Source of the DNA: Diadophis punctatus similis
Taxonomy: Eukaryota; Chordata; Lepidosauria; Squamata; Dipsadidae
Direction: 5' to 3'
Assembly (NCBI GenBank): GCA_023053685.1
Contig: JALIGW010000005.1
Coordinates: 27,702,501 to 27,766,500, forward strand
DNA length: 64,000 bases
The position numbers and the translations under genes are program-made. Numbering within the stretch: position 1 is the stretch's first letter; the number at the start of each line of letters is the position of its first letter. Shown one piece after another: positions 1-10,350 of the stretch. The notes under the pieces were generated by a model that saw nothing but the letters and a program-made list of their open reading frames with translations, ran no database searches and had not been told where the DNA came from.

Positions 1-1290
1 GTTCCACTGATTAATTATTCTAACTGTCAGGAAATTTCTCCTTAGTTCTAAGTTGCTTCTCTCCTTGTTTAGTTTCTACCCATTGCTTCTTGTTCTGCCC
101 TCAGGTGCTTTGGAGAATATCTTGACTCCCTCTTCTTTGTGACAGCCCCTGAGATATTGGAACACTGCTATCATGTCACCACTAGTCCTTCTTTTCATTA
201 AACTAGACATACCGAGTTCCTGCAGCCATTCTTCATTTGTTTTATCCTTTGATGCTCTTCTCTGCACTCTTTCTAGAGTCTCCACATCTTTTTTATATCA
301 TTGCGACCAAAACTGGATGCAGTATTCCAAGTGTGGCCTTACCAAGGCATTTGTGATGACCCGGGGTCTGGCACAAAGGCAACACAGCCAGAGAATAAGT
401 CTGAGTCCCTTTATTAGCTCCAAACTTTGCCCCCAATGTCCCTTTTATTCTCCGGTCTGGAGAAAAACTCTCCCACAAACCTGTAAGCAGAAAAAACTTC
501 CAACTATAAATCCAACAAGGCAAAATAAGGTAATTAATCCAGCAGGGCAAGCAAGATAAGGAGTTCCAGAATTGAAGTAGCACAGCAGTAAATCAAACCA
601 GTTGGGAGGATCCCAGGAACTCAGATAAAGCAGTGAACACGAACATAAACTCAGCATTTGTTCCCGACAACCGCCCCTCCCATTTGCCTCTCCTTTAAAC
701 TCCATCCCCAGGTGTGCCTTGTTCTTTCTTCCCTCGTAAGCCATGCAACCCCCGTTGTTCTCTTCTCCATTCTTCCCTGCGTGCCCTAGGATGAGGAGGG
801 GGGTCAGCCTTGGTCTTCATCAGAACCACGTCTCCCTTGTTCTACCTCTCCTCTGCTCTGCCCAGCCTGACTTTGCCCTTCCCCAGTTTCCTCCATGGCC
901 AACAGAGCCACTCTCTCATTCTCTGTTAGCTGTTCATCTTTCATCTCAGAGTCAGACTCTGACAGGGGCATGACAGCATTATAAAGTGGTATTAACACTT
1001 CATGTGATTTTGATTCTATCCTTCTGTTTATGCAAGCCTAGAACTGTGTTGGCTTTTTTGGCAGCTGCTGCACATTGCTGGCTGATATTTAAATGGTTGT
1101 CCACTAGGACTCCAAGATCCTTCTCACAGTTACTACTATTGAGCGAGGTACCACATATACTGTACCTGTGCATTTTGTTTTTCTTGCCTAAATGTAGAAC
1201 CTTAGTTTTTTCACCATTGAATTTCATTTTATTAGATAGTGCCCAATGTTCAAGTCCATCAAGATCCTTCTGTATCTTAAGCCTATGTTC
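1..1290 (-). mobile_element. CR1 LINE 3' part (RT C-terminus and 3' region), split by a solo LTR
   Basis: Read on the minus strand, 1000-1290 encodes a CR1 reverse transcriptase tail with the blocks KDLDGLEHWA, MKFNGEKTKVLHLG, EKDLGVLVDNHLN and QCAAAAKKAN. Bases 76-285 continue with ERVQRRASKD and KRRTSGDMIAVFQYL. Bases 1-60 hold the part of the CR1 3' region also seen at 34200 and 35900 (reverse complement of the ttcctgacagt block). These blocks are characteristic of CR1 in birds and squamates. The copy is interrupted at 352-975 by an LTR and runs off the left window edge. It is 5' truncated, with the body giving way to L1 sequence near 1300. It carries stops and frameshifts, so it is a dead copy. 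Confidence 0.85.
352..975 (-). mobile_element. Solo LTR of a retroviral-type element inside CR1
   Basis: The block starts TGTGATGACC and ends GGGGCATGACA, so it has TG...CA ends with an imperfect inverted repeat. It is flanked by a perfect 5-bp duplication, GCATT, at 347-351 and 976-980. Removing it joins the CR1 sequence exactly as in the uninterrupted CR1 copy near 36330-36350. On the minus strand an AATAAA signal lies near 415-420, shortly before the element end, as in an R/U5 region, and an AATAAAAG TATA-like box lies near 447. No internal retroviral sequence remains, so this is a recombination-derived solo LTR. The 5-bp duplication fits many ERVs and Ty3/Gypsy elements. I cannot assign a family. 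Confidence 0.82.
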
Positions 1291-1310
1291 TTGAGTGTTG
1301 GCTATTCCTA

Positions 1311-1590
1311 TTTTCCTTAACTCTAACTGACATATTCTTATATACTCTACTATTCCAAATATTTTTCCAATCATTATCATTTATTTCTCCTAAATCTGAT
1401 TCCCAAATTAATTTTAAACCTTTTTCCTGATCTTCTAATTCAGTTAATATTCTATATATTTTCCCAATTCTTCCTTTATATTCTTCATTCGCCTCACATT
1501 CTTTTATAATCATTTCAAATTTTGTTGTCTATTTTTCTCTTCAAATATTTCTTCTATTTTTATCCATTTCTCTAATTGTATTAAATTCAA
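1311..1590 (-). mobile_element. L1-like ORF2 fragment
   Basis: The minus-strand translation of 1283-1513 reads EYKGRIGKIYRIL, LKLIWESDLGEI and DWKNIWNSRVYKNMSV. This resembles the linker region of vertebrate L1 ORF2 between the RT and the C-terminal domain. The fragment abuts CR1 near 1300 with no visible duplication and peters out near 1590. Assignment is by motif only. Confidence 0.6.
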
Positions 1591-1754
1591 CCCAAAAGAA
1601 GAGAAATATTGTGTTCATTTACAACTAAATGAAATATCGATAAATCAAAATTATATAGAATATAAATCAATATCACAATAAAACAAAATAATATAATCAA
1701 TGTAAAACATTTCCTAATATAGTGCAATAATCGATATAAATAATTCCTGATACT
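1591..1754. other. AT-rich sequence, nothing recognised
   Basis: Very AT-rich with no frame or repeat family that I recognise. Confidence 0.4.
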
Positions 1755-1759
1755 AGCAC

Positions 1760-2084
1760 TATCAGAATTTGTTGCAGAAAAATCAATTTCCAGAAGCACA
1801 CACAGATAATTGATTCAGCTGGATTCATTAACTTCTTTATAAACATAGTAATATATATATATACAATACCACAAGTAGATTATTTCTTCAAGTAAACACA
1901 AGCAGGAGAGTGGACAGAGAGTACAGAGTGGACTGAACCACGCTCAGCCTTAAACTTAAGTTTCAATTTCGATTCTCTGCACAGAATCAGAAGTGGTTAG
2001 CTCTCATTGACTGACTTAGTTGCTATGCCTATTCATTGGCTGACCTTGTTAACATGGCTCTCCCAGTTCATGAATATCTTAACA
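1760..2084 (-). mobile_element. Probable solo LTR, minus orientation
   Basis: The minus strand begins TGTTAAGATATTC and ends CAAATTCTGATA, so the terminal CA appears as TA. A 5-bp match, AGCAC, flanks it at 1755-1759 and 2085-2089. The interior has an LTR-like look, with a pyrimidine-rich CTCTCTGTCCACTCTCC stretch and AT-rich downstream sequence. I see no clean AATAAA. The 5-bp match alone could be chance, so this call is weaker than the LTR at 352-975. Confidence 0.5.
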
Positions 2085-2089
2085 AGCAC

Positions 2090-2915
2090 AACTTTAATAC
2101 ACATCTACACACACAAAATGAGAAATAAGGTTTTTTTCCAGTTTGATAAATGTCCACTGAAAAGTATTTTAAAGGCTTTTTTAAACTTTTGAGGTAGAAC
2201 TCCAGATAACTCAAGTAGAATTCAATTCCAAAAAGGAAGAATTAAATGGCAAAGAAATCCTAAAAAGTGAGGTGCAATTTTAACACAAGGGAAAACTGAT
2301 TAACCTTGATTACACTATTGAACACAGAAACATGAATTCTAATCAGGTTTTTCAAATAATGGGATGTTACTTATATGTATAGCCCAGAAAATCAACACCA
2401 ATTTAAATTGATAATGTTCCCCAAGGCCCAATGAATGATGGGGAGAGAGAAGTATACTGGAAGAGACCAGGAACAGTAAGCTACACCAATAAGCATTTGG
2501 TAGCTTGTTAATAAGCTACCCTATTAATAAGTGAATCACAGATCTCAAGGAAACCTCCCTCATATTTGTCCTACTGTGAATAGCAATTTTCTACCCTAAC
2601 CATTATCCTGGAAGACAGTTCCTACCATAACCTGAATGTAAGACTACTACGAAATGCTTATCCCAATGCTAAAGCTACTACTAATTCTAAACATAGATCA
2701 TTTGAAACCCTAATTTCACCTAATGTTAATAGATTTATTTTTATTTCAGAAGTAATCAAGCATGCAAACCCACATAACATAAATCTATGACTAGCTTTAT
2801 CTATAAAAACTCTCTCTAGAGCTTCTAGGGAAAATATGGGGAATGGAAAATTTCTCTGAGAAAGCAGAGGGGCCAAGACTTTTAAAGGACACTAAGTTCA
2901 CATTCATTGATCTTT
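2090..2915. other. Unannotated AT-rich intergenic stretch
   Basis: No supported gene or repeat. A short inverted repeat around the ggtagcttgttaataagctacc stretch (about 2498-2520) is the only structure I noticed. Confidence 0.4.
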
Positions 2916-2923
2916 CTCTAGGC

Positions 2924-3338
2924 CAGTGATGGCGAACCTATGGCACGGGTGCCACAGGTGGCACGCGGAACCATATCTGCTGGCACGTGAGCCGTTGCCC
3001 TAGCTCAGCTCCAGCGCGCATGTGCGTGCCCGCCAGCTGATTTTTGGCTTGGGCAGAGGATCTGGGAGGGCGATTTCGGCCTCCGGGGTGGCGGGGGGGG
3101 AGAGTTTTTGCACTCCCCAAGCTCCAAGCAAGCCTCTGGAGCCTGGGGAGGGCGAAAAATAGGCCTACCGGGCCCACTGGAAGTTGGGGAACAGGGGAGT
3201 GGGGGGTCGTGCACGCATGCGCAGGGGGGGTGGGGCAAGTGGGAGACTTTGAATTATGGGTGTGGACACGCACGTACATGCGATAGGGCGTGCGCGCACT
3301 ATTTCAGCACCCGAGGGAAAAAAGGTTCGCCATCACTG
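2924..3338. mobile_element. hAT-type MITE, GGCGAACC family
   Basis: The inverted ends are CAGTGATGGCGAACC and GGTTCGCCATCACTG. Flanking 8-bp duplications are CTCTAGGC (2916-2923) and TTCTAGGC (3339-3346), matching at 7 of 8 bases. The interior is GC-rich, has CACGCATGCGCAGG near 3212, and contains no transposase. It is a non-autonomous hAT element; the same TIR type occurs at 6471-7012. Confidence 0.88.
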
Positions 3339-3346
3339 TTCTAGGC

Positions 3347-3535
3347 AAAGAAGTCAATTTTGCCATCTCTGCTTGTCCCATTCTGTTCACCAAACCATTC
3401 CTCCATTGTGGTATTTCCATTTTTGTGCATATAGAAGTCTTGCCACAGTGATAAAATTAATCTTTCATGGCTGTTTTCTAATTGTCTGTCCATTAGTCTT
3501 AGGGAGAAAAAGTTCTGGTTTCAGTGAATATTACT
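3347..3535. other. Unassigned spacer
   Basis: Short AT-rich spacer between the MITE and the L1 remnant. No feature seen. Confidence 0.35.
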
Positions 3536-3539
3536 CTTT

Positions 3540-4770
3540 AAATTTCTTTGTATCACTGTAGGAGTTGAACCCAAAATTTTCTGTCTTTTTTACAAGACAT
3601 GATAAAATTACACTTTATATTTCCAGCATAAATTTGAAATGCCTTTATATACTCTAGATATTTTTTTCTGGAGTCATATATAAACAGTTCATCATTTGTA
3701 CATAATTCAATTTGAAATTCTGTCTTCTGCTCCATTCCAAATTTTCTTTTGTCTACCTTAAATCTTTCTCTTAATTTTGCATAGAAAAACCATTGAAAAC
3801 TAAATCCCCTTGCAACCAGTTGCTCTCTTGGTTTTATCTTATAATCTCCATGTTCTTATTCAAACAATTCTCAATAAGTTAACCATTTCTCTTTACCTGC
3901 TACTAATTCCCTATAAAATACTTCTTGTACTGAGACCCATATAGGCATTTTCAGGTGCAGTCTGGGTTTACCTCTATTCCATGTTTTCAATATGGTGCTT
4001 CTAATATAGTGATTTTTAAGTAAATTAACCTTAGCTTTATTGTACTATAGTAAAACCATGCCATCAATCTTCACATGGTTCTCCTTTTATTTTTAAATTA
4101 TTTTATTTCTCAGCAGCACCTACTCTTTCATTCAAATCAAACAGCTAGCTGCAAAATACAACTTCAGATCAGGAAATCTTAATCTTGCTCATTCCTCTGC
4201 ATCCTGAGGGGACTTAGTATTTAACCTTTGACATTTTCCTTTGCCATACAAACCTAGATATATCTTTCTGTCAATGCTTAAATGATGCACGAGTTGTGAA
4301 TTAGGTTTTTTTATGTATTATTCGAAACCAGAATTCTAGGCAGTACATTCATTTTTATCACAGAGATTCTCCCCAGTAACAATTGTAATCTCTCCCACTC
4401 AGAGGTGGGTTCCTGCCAGTTTGGACCGGTTCTATAGAACCAGTAACAGGAATTCACCCCGCTCGCCCAACCGACAGCGATGGCTGGCTGGCCACACACC
4501 CGAACCGGGTCTCTTGGTGGTGGCATAGTCAGCTCCATCTTGTTTTTCTCTTATGCGCATGCGCAGAAGCTGTTTTTTGCTTCTGCGCATATGCAGAAGC
4601 AGGGTTTTTAGCACTGTGCATGCACGCGCGCCCACGCGGCATGTGAGGAAGCGAACCGGCAGCGAGGTAAGTCAGAACCCACCCCTGCTCCCACTTTAAG
4701 ATATCGTTCTTGATTTCATTCTATGTCTTAACATAATTGTTCTGAAATAACATATAAATCTTATTAGTCA
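3540..4770 (-). mobile_element. L1 ORF2 C-terminal remnant, interrupted by a hAT MITE
   Basis: Read on the minus strand, 4750-4688 gives EIKNDILKWE. After the MITE the reading resumes RLQLLLGRISVIKMNVLPRI (4391-4330), the well-known L1 ORF2 block. It continues with degraded QDAEE...RFPDLKLYFAASCL near 4230-4150, KPRLHLKMPIWVS near 3960, and FQWFFYAKLRERFKVDKRKF near 3790-3730. Order and orientation agree with L1 ORF2 downstream of the RT core. Several frameshifts and stops make it a pseudogene. The 3' end is unclear near 3540. Confidence 0.78.
4400..4687. mobile_element. hAT-type MITE, GGTGGGTTC family
   Basis: The ends are CAGAGGTGGGTTCCTGCC and GTCAGAACCCACCCCTG. A perfect 8-bp duplication, CTCCCACT, lies at 4392-4399 and 4688-4695. 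The target is the L1 ORF2 remnant, and the flanks rejoin in frame. The interior has TGCGCATGCGCA at 4554-4565 and a GAG/GTAAGT splice-donor match with GT at 4667. It contains no coding sequence. Confidence 0.92.
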
Positions 4771-4782
4771 CAATAATACTGT

Positions 4783-4845
4783 AATTTTGTAAGCGACCCT
4801 GAGCCATCTTTGTGTGAATTGGGTAGCCATATAAATTTGTTTATT
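4783..4845 (+). mobile_element. L2-type LINE 3' tail
   Basis: The stretch aagcgaccctgagcc...gggtagccatataaa followed by TTTA-rich sequence is a degraded version of the terminal hairpin seen at the end of the long L2 near 61170-61210. Only the tail is left. Confidence 0.5.
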
Positions 4846-4849
4846 TATT

Positions 4850-5078
4850 TTTCTTTTTATGACCCTATTATCCCTTTTTATCGGGGTGGAGTCAGGGTGA
4901 CTGAATGGAGCTGAGCATGTACTGGCCAGATGTCCTTCCTGACACCTATGTGGAGTTTGCAGCAGATATGTTCTCTTTGCACCCAAATAGAGAAACATCT
5001 GTCACTGTCTAGGATCGAAACTCTCAACCTTCCAAGTGGGAGACGAGCATCTTGGCCACCAAGCCGCTGAAGTCACCT
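4850..5078 (-). mobile_element. Sauria-type SINE (tRNA head, BovB-like tail)
   Basis: On the minus strand this reads as the SINE at 18112-18340: a tRNA-like head (ggtggccaagatgctcgtctc, then an anchor near 5010), a gcagagagaaa-like block, then the tgtcaggaaggacatctggcc block typical of RTE/BovB 3' ends. It is diverged; I did not find a clear duplication. Confidence 0.7.
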
Positions 5079-5084
5079 TTGTGT

Positions 5085-5086
<2 letters not shown>

Positions 5087-5136
<50 letters not shown>
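5087..5136. repeat. (AC)n microsatellite
   Basis: About 25 uninterrupted AC units immediately beyond the tRNA-like head of the minus-strand SINE. Confidence 0.97.
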
Positions 5137-5138
<2 letters not shown>

Positions 5139-6276
5139 AGGGATTTGCTACCTACCGCTCTTTTCTTTTCCATCTTAATTTTATCTGGCTAGAACTATAT
5201 AAGCACACTAAGCCTTTCTTCATTAGTTCATTATAGCATCACTGAATGGCTTGGCAATCCCACGTTGGTTGTGTAACGTTCCCCAGGCCATGATTTATGC
5301 AAATTTATTACATTGTTTCCTGTACCACAAGACACCTGCAGATGCAAAACACTTTACATTGTGGACAGTTCATTTTAATGCTAGCAGCTCATTCTATTGC
5401 CATAGTGAGAGTGCAGAAACGATAGAAAGACCATAATATTTTTTCATCAATATATCCTTGCATGTTTAACTTAGATTATTTTGCAGCTTCTGCAGCTGTT
5501 GATTGCAGCTGCAGCTGTTGATTGCATTTTAGATATGTATTTATTTTTTTGCATTACTTTTTTTTAAAGAAATTCAAAATAATTAATTGAACTACCATGA
5601 ACAGTGATTATCAATTAATATGACACTTATGTATATATTCCTGCATAAAGCTTTTATTTTTTTCCTATTTACAATAAAAAATATACAGCGGAATCAAAAT
5701 GAAAATATTAAAATGAAAATTTTAATAATCAGATTATTTTTCATAAACCTTAACATGTACAAAATATTAATGTATTATACATTTTGTCAAATGCCTACAT
5801 CTAATAAATATTTTTTCTAATATTGAGTCAAGATTATACATCTTTCAGCACTAATATATGCTTTTCTAATTTTGACATCATTAGAAAGGTGGTTGATGCT
5901 AGCAGATACTTCAAATGAAGCTATGTAAGTCTTCTCTGTTCCCATTGTTTTAGATGTGATTTACCCCCAGATAAATGTGCTTTATGTGATGGGAGAACAG
6001 TAAGGTAACAGTAAGGAAAATTGCGTTGCAATATAATCTCGACATATTATATATTTACCTGAGTTGTCCCACCCCACATATTACTAGCAATAGCATTTAT
6101 ATACCAACCCATAGTGCTCCATGGCACTATCCGAGTGATTTAAAGAATCAGCATATTTCCACCAAAAATCTGGGCCCTCATTTTACTGACCTCAGTAGAA
6201 TGGAGAGCTAAGTTGACCTTGAGCCAATCAAACTCCATACTGTTGGCAAGGTTAGCCTGCAATACTGCATTCTTTT
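5137..6276. other. AT-rich intergenic stretch
   Basis: No supported gene. A short local direct duplication of gcagctgttgattgca lies at about 5489-5526. Confidence 0.4.
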
Positions 6277-6462
6277 TTTAAAAAAGAAACAATCCTTATT
6301 GAGTTTTTACATTTAAAAACAACACATATAACAGACAGACAAACAAAACAAACCAACAAACAGCAAACATATATACAACTACAAAAATACAAACATCAAA
6401 AACAAATACAGTGGATAATCACTTTTACAGCTTTGTTCAAATGTTAGTATATGTTTAAAGCT
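6277..6462. other. A/C-rich segment, possible retroelement tail
   Basis: It starts with a T run and continues as an A- and ACA-rich block, consistent with an old reverse-oriented LINE 3' end. There is not enough signal to name a family. It is the landing site of the hAT MITE at 6471. Confidence 0.3.
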
Positions 6463-6470
6463 ATCTATAC

Positions 6471-7012
6471 CAGTGGTGGCGAACCTTTTTGGGTTCGTGT
6501 GCCAAAAAGGGGGGGTGCGCGCGCTAGCGCGCGCTCGCATGCCCACAACCATTCCCTCCCCCCCACACATGCACACAACACCCCCCCATTGTGCCCCCTG
6601 CGCATGCGCACACACACCCCACCCCCACGCAAAGGCCTTACCGGAGCCTGGGACGACGAAACGGGCAAACCGGAAGTGCGGAAAAACGCACTTCCGGTTT
6701 GCCGGTGAGCTGTTTTTTGCACTCCGGAGGGTTCAGGGAAGCTCCCTGAAGCCCCGGAATGCAAAAAACTACAAAACTGACAAACCGGAAGTGCGGAAAA
6801 ATGCACTTCCGGTTTGTCCGTTTTGTAGTTTTTTGCATTCCGGAGCTTCAGGGAGCTTCCCTGAACCCTCCGGAGTGCAAAAAACAGCTCACCGGCAAAC
6901 CGGAAATGTGTTTTTCCGCACTTCCGGTTTGCCGGTGGGCAACGCTCACGTGCCGTCTGCTATGGCTCCGCATGCCACCTGTGGCACGCATGCCATAGGT
7001 TCGCCACCACGG
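6471..7012. mobile_element. hAT-type foldback MITE, GGCGAACC family
   Basis: The ends are CAGTGGTGGCGAACC and GGTTCGCCACCACGG. A perfect 8-bp duplication, ATCTATAC, lies at 6463-6470 and 7013-7020. The inner 6690-6912 is a long inverted repeat with several copies of a CAAACCGGAAGTGCGG-type arm centred near 6800. TGCGCATGCGCA occurs at 6599-6610. Frames across it are products of the palindrome, not genes. Confidence 0.93.
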
Positions 7013-7020
7013 ATCTATAC

Positions 7021-8712
7021 AATGCAATACTGCATTCTAACCACTGCGCCACTAGAGATAAAAGAGTTGAATTCACAATAACAGCACTTTAGGGTAGACC
7101 AGATTAATAAACCAATGCCATATAGCTCTAAAACTACGGTATTTTTACTAGAATAGATATAATCTTAGGCTTCTCCCTTTAGTTTCTTAGAATGGACTTA
7201 AGTCTTCTCATTGCCTTCCTCCTGTTCTTCAAGGCCATTCCCTATAGCCTCTACAGTGATTCCCCATTTCATGATTTTGGCATAACTGAGGTTAGGAACA
7301 ACCACTTACGTTGGGGTTATGCGAAGTACAGCTTCTAGAGTAAATGCCACTAAGTACCACATCACCCTGCAAAATAATAAAAAATCAATATTCTTAAGCA
7401 ATCACACCCTACAAGGTTCTCATTTAAATTAATTTCAATTCTTCATGAATAGTTCCCATTTTTGCACATTGACCAGAAGAAAACAGATTTGTTTTATCCT
7501 TTTCCAAGAGCCAGTTTCTACCTCTTATGATCAGCTAGAGTGGAACAAAACAGTAAACTGAGAAGGTAGTTGAACTTAATCCAAGTTTGAATACTCAATG
7601 GCCTGAACTAAGAATCTTATTTCTCCTGGCACTTTAATTTTTACAAACAAGAAACTGAAATGTCAAGGATTTTAGCATAATTGAGCTTGGCTGACAAATC
7701 ATGGTTTTAATGCCAATATACCCGTGTTTGTTATCCTTCAAATAAAAAGGGTGCAATCCTACACAGAATTAACTTGTGTGAACACTATTCTGGGGGATTT
7801 AATCCTTAGTAACATCTAAATTGCCAGAACGATTGTCCAGTGGTATCTAAGTAGCACTATTATCAGCATGAATGGAACTGGTATCTAAAAATCAGGGATC
7901 AAAGGCATCCATACTGCTTAACTTAAGTAAAAATAAAAAGTTTCAAGGAATAAGATTAGCATACAAAGATAACCTTTATTGACATTTTTTTCTGTGGGCA
8001 CTCTGACACACATTAAAAATGAAATTCTGTTGCCTGCATATACATAACACACATATAGATATGCTATACATGTACATACATATATTTTATATATATACAC
8101 ATAAAGTTCAATAAAGAAAAAAAGAATGAATTAACATTCCCAGTCATTACATGTACTACACTAAAGCTTCACAAACATTTTGGTACTGTGGTCCTCTAAA
8201 ACGATAAATGCAACTCTCCTCACTGTGAGTAAAACTAATGATTTCTTAGCTTTATTTCTTCAGCTTCATTAAAAACACAAGCACAAAATATAACAATATT
8301 TTTAATCTTTATATCACGCGGGCCCTTTAATCTTTATATCACGCGGGTTTTTAAAAATTCTGCAACCTTCTCTAAGTTGCTTGGAACATTTGTGGGAAGG
8401 GTTCCAACCCACATTTTGAGAAATTAGTGCTATGCCATTGTTCTGAAAGTATCATTGTATATTAATGCTATCATCAAGTGATCCATCAATGCATTTTTCA
8501 GTGACTTGTTCCGCTGTTACAGTGATTGCAGTTATAAAGACTCAGAAAGCAGACTCTCATTTTCTCACTATGCAAATCCTAAGGCATGCTGCATAAAATT
8601 GATTTTTTTAAACCAAAAAATTTATCCCTAATCTTTTTAGATGTGCTTATTTATGATGGTAATTTCCTTTCAATATTTAAGTTGTAGTGGAAAATGATTC
8701 CTATAATAGGAG
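7021..8712. other. AT-rich intergenic stretch with one short tandem duplication
   Basis: No gene is supported. At about 8309-8347 the motif taatctttatatcacgcggg is present twice in tandem. Bases 7960-8120 contain TATG-rich sequence and caataaag-type motifs that could be an eroded LINE tail, but I cannot support a family. Confidence 0.4.
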
Positions 8713-8874
8713 TGTTATGTATTGAATATATATTGTTGTGTTAAGCCCTGCTAAAGTGAAACTAACCTTTAGATGACCATAACTGTTAACTCCAACTGTT
8801 TTGGAGGGAAACTTTGAACATTCATATTTGGGCAGGCTTTTTCAAGTATTATGATTGGTTAAGGTCCTGTGGGT
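8713..8874 (+). repeat. 5' LTR, truncated (U3 part only)
   Basis: Matches the first ~160 bp of the LTR at 10076 with few differences. It then departs at the position where the 3' LTR has its TATA box, so R and U5 are missing. Confidence 0.85.
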
Positions 8875-9100
8875 TAGGGTATGATGCTGCAGAGAGCTGC
8901 TGCTAACCAAAAGACTGAACTCACTGGGTGTCAGACTGGGTAAGGGCTCTGGTGGGACCACGCTCCCCACCCTGCCTGCCAGTAAGACACACTGGAGGCA
9001 CAGACATACCTGAGGGATCCATCCCCAGGACTCCTAAGTGCAGCCCAGCTCCAACTGCAGCAGCACAGGCATTAACCAGCACCGCAGGGGTTTTCTCAAA

Positions 9101-9520
9101 ATGGCTAAATTGGGAAGACTCAACGAGTTCGATATTACTCACCCGGAACAGTGGAACTCATACATCTCCTGAGTAGACACCTATCTCTGGACTAACCAGG
9201 TCACGGACGATGGCCTGAAGGCGGCAACCTTACTATGTGTCTGCGGACAAGCCACGTTTAATATCGCTGAAAACTTGATAGCACTGGCAAGCATAGAGAC
9301 AGTGGCCTACGCAGACCTCAAGAAAAAATTAAGCGAACATTTTGAGCCTAAACTCTCAGTCATCGCCCGGTGCCATGCATTCGAGCAACATGAACAGACA
9401 TCCAGGGAATCTGCAGCAGAATTTGTGGCAGCCCTTCACCAAGCTTTGTGCAAATGCGAGTTCCCTGATCTGGAAGACTGTCTCAGAGACAGGCTCATTT
9501 GCGCCCTGCGTAATAGCTAA
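9101..9520 (+). pseudogene. Ty3/Gypsy-like gag remnant
   Basis: A frame opening at the ATG at 9101 reads MAKLGRLNEFDITHPEQWNS, then meets a TGA at 9170-9172 (codon 24). It continues in the same frame to the stop at 9518-9520. The downstream part, YADLKKKLSEHFEPKLSVI...RESAAEFVAALHQAL...CEFPD...LRDRLICALRN, is the retrotransposon gag (capsid) pattern: a W/Y-x-x-L start, the F.Q/H block with a GES/RES-AAEFV motif, and the LRDRLICGLR-like end. The product would be about 139 residues, much shorter than a full Gag, and no zinc knuckle follows. The in-frame stop and missing pol make it non-functional. Confidence 0.8.
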
Positions 9521-9698
9521 TTACAGCAGCGCCTATTCGCCATGGAGAAACTGACTTTCCAAGATACACTGAAGGAAGTCATGGCGGATGAGGCTGTCGG
9601 AGGGGCCATGGAGGCTCTATGGCCACCAAAAACACACACCAGCCCCCCGGCAATCCACCAAGAGACCACAGAATGCTTGGGAGAGGTTAGTGAAAGTA

Positions 9699-9999
9699 AA
9701 GAGATCAATCGCTTGTGGAGAGAGCCACCCAGAGGGCCACGCTCCACAGAGATGGAGACTTATCTTTTCTTTGATAGGACGTTGGGCTCCTGTGCGTTGG
9801 ATGCTACACCTTCCCGAGCAGTATTCAACTCTGTTCTGACCTTTTCCCCTGACGACTTCTGCAAACTCTGGCAATGTGCCCTTGTTTTCCACAAGCATGG
9901 CAAACTGCTGTGTGGAATCTGCACTCTACTCTTTCATTGCTTGCTCTGTGGAGCGTGGCCGTCTGGGTGGCTTTCTCCACAAGCGATTGATCTCTTCGC
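9699..9999. repeat. Foldback segment inside the Gypsy element
   Basis: About 52 bp at 9699-9750 (starting gagatcaatcgcttgtgg) recur inverted at 9947-9999 (ending ccacaagcgattgatctc) with about two mismatches. Roughly 200 bp lie between them. This looks like an inserted TIR element or a rearranged internal region; no target duplication was recognised. Confidence 0.7.
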
Positions 10000-10075
10000 T
10001 TTGGGCTCCCAGCCTATCTCAAAGACTATGAATATTGAACAGACTGAGGGTAAGAACTATCCTAGGGGGTAAGGG

Positions 10076-10350
10076 TGTTATGTATTGAATATATATAGTT
10101 GTGTTAAGCCCTGCTAAAGTGAAACTAACCTTTAGATGACCCTAACTGTTAACTCCAACTGTTTTGGAGGAAAACTTAGAACATTCATATTTGGGCGGGC
10201 TTTTTCAAGTATTATGATTGGTTAAGGCCCTATGGGCCCAGAGTATAAATTACAGGGATTTGCCTGCAGTTTCTCAGTTCCAGTTTTCAGTCAATAAATG
10301 TTGTTGTATCTATTATGGTCTGTTTCTTGCCTGCTGAAGCCCACTACACA
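10076..10350 (+). repeat. 3' LTR with TATA box and polyA signal
   Basis: Starts TGTTATG and ends CTACACA (275 bp). It has a TATAAA box at about 10243 and AATAAA at about 10294, in the right order and spacing for U3-R-U5 on the plus strand. Confidence 0.85.

Larger units (their letters stand above)
8713..10350 (+). mobile_element. Internally deleted Ty3/Gypsy-like LTR retrotransposon
   Basis: A partial 5' LTR (8713-8874) and a complete 3' LTR (10076-10350) share the same 5' end, TGTTATGTATTGAA, and stay closely similar for about 160 bp. Between them lie a gag remnant (9101-9520) and an unrelated foldback segment (9699-9999). A purine-rich tract, GGGGGTAAGGG, precedes the 3' LTR, as a PPT would. 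No protease, RT, RNase H or integrase is present, so the copy is non-autonomous. I could not read an unambiguous 4-6 bp duplication; flanks are AGGAG and ATAAG. Confidence 0.85.

Noticed and set aside
6465..7081. 202-codon frame and mirrored frames
   Set aside because: Generated by the inverted repeats of the foldback MITE at 6471-7012.
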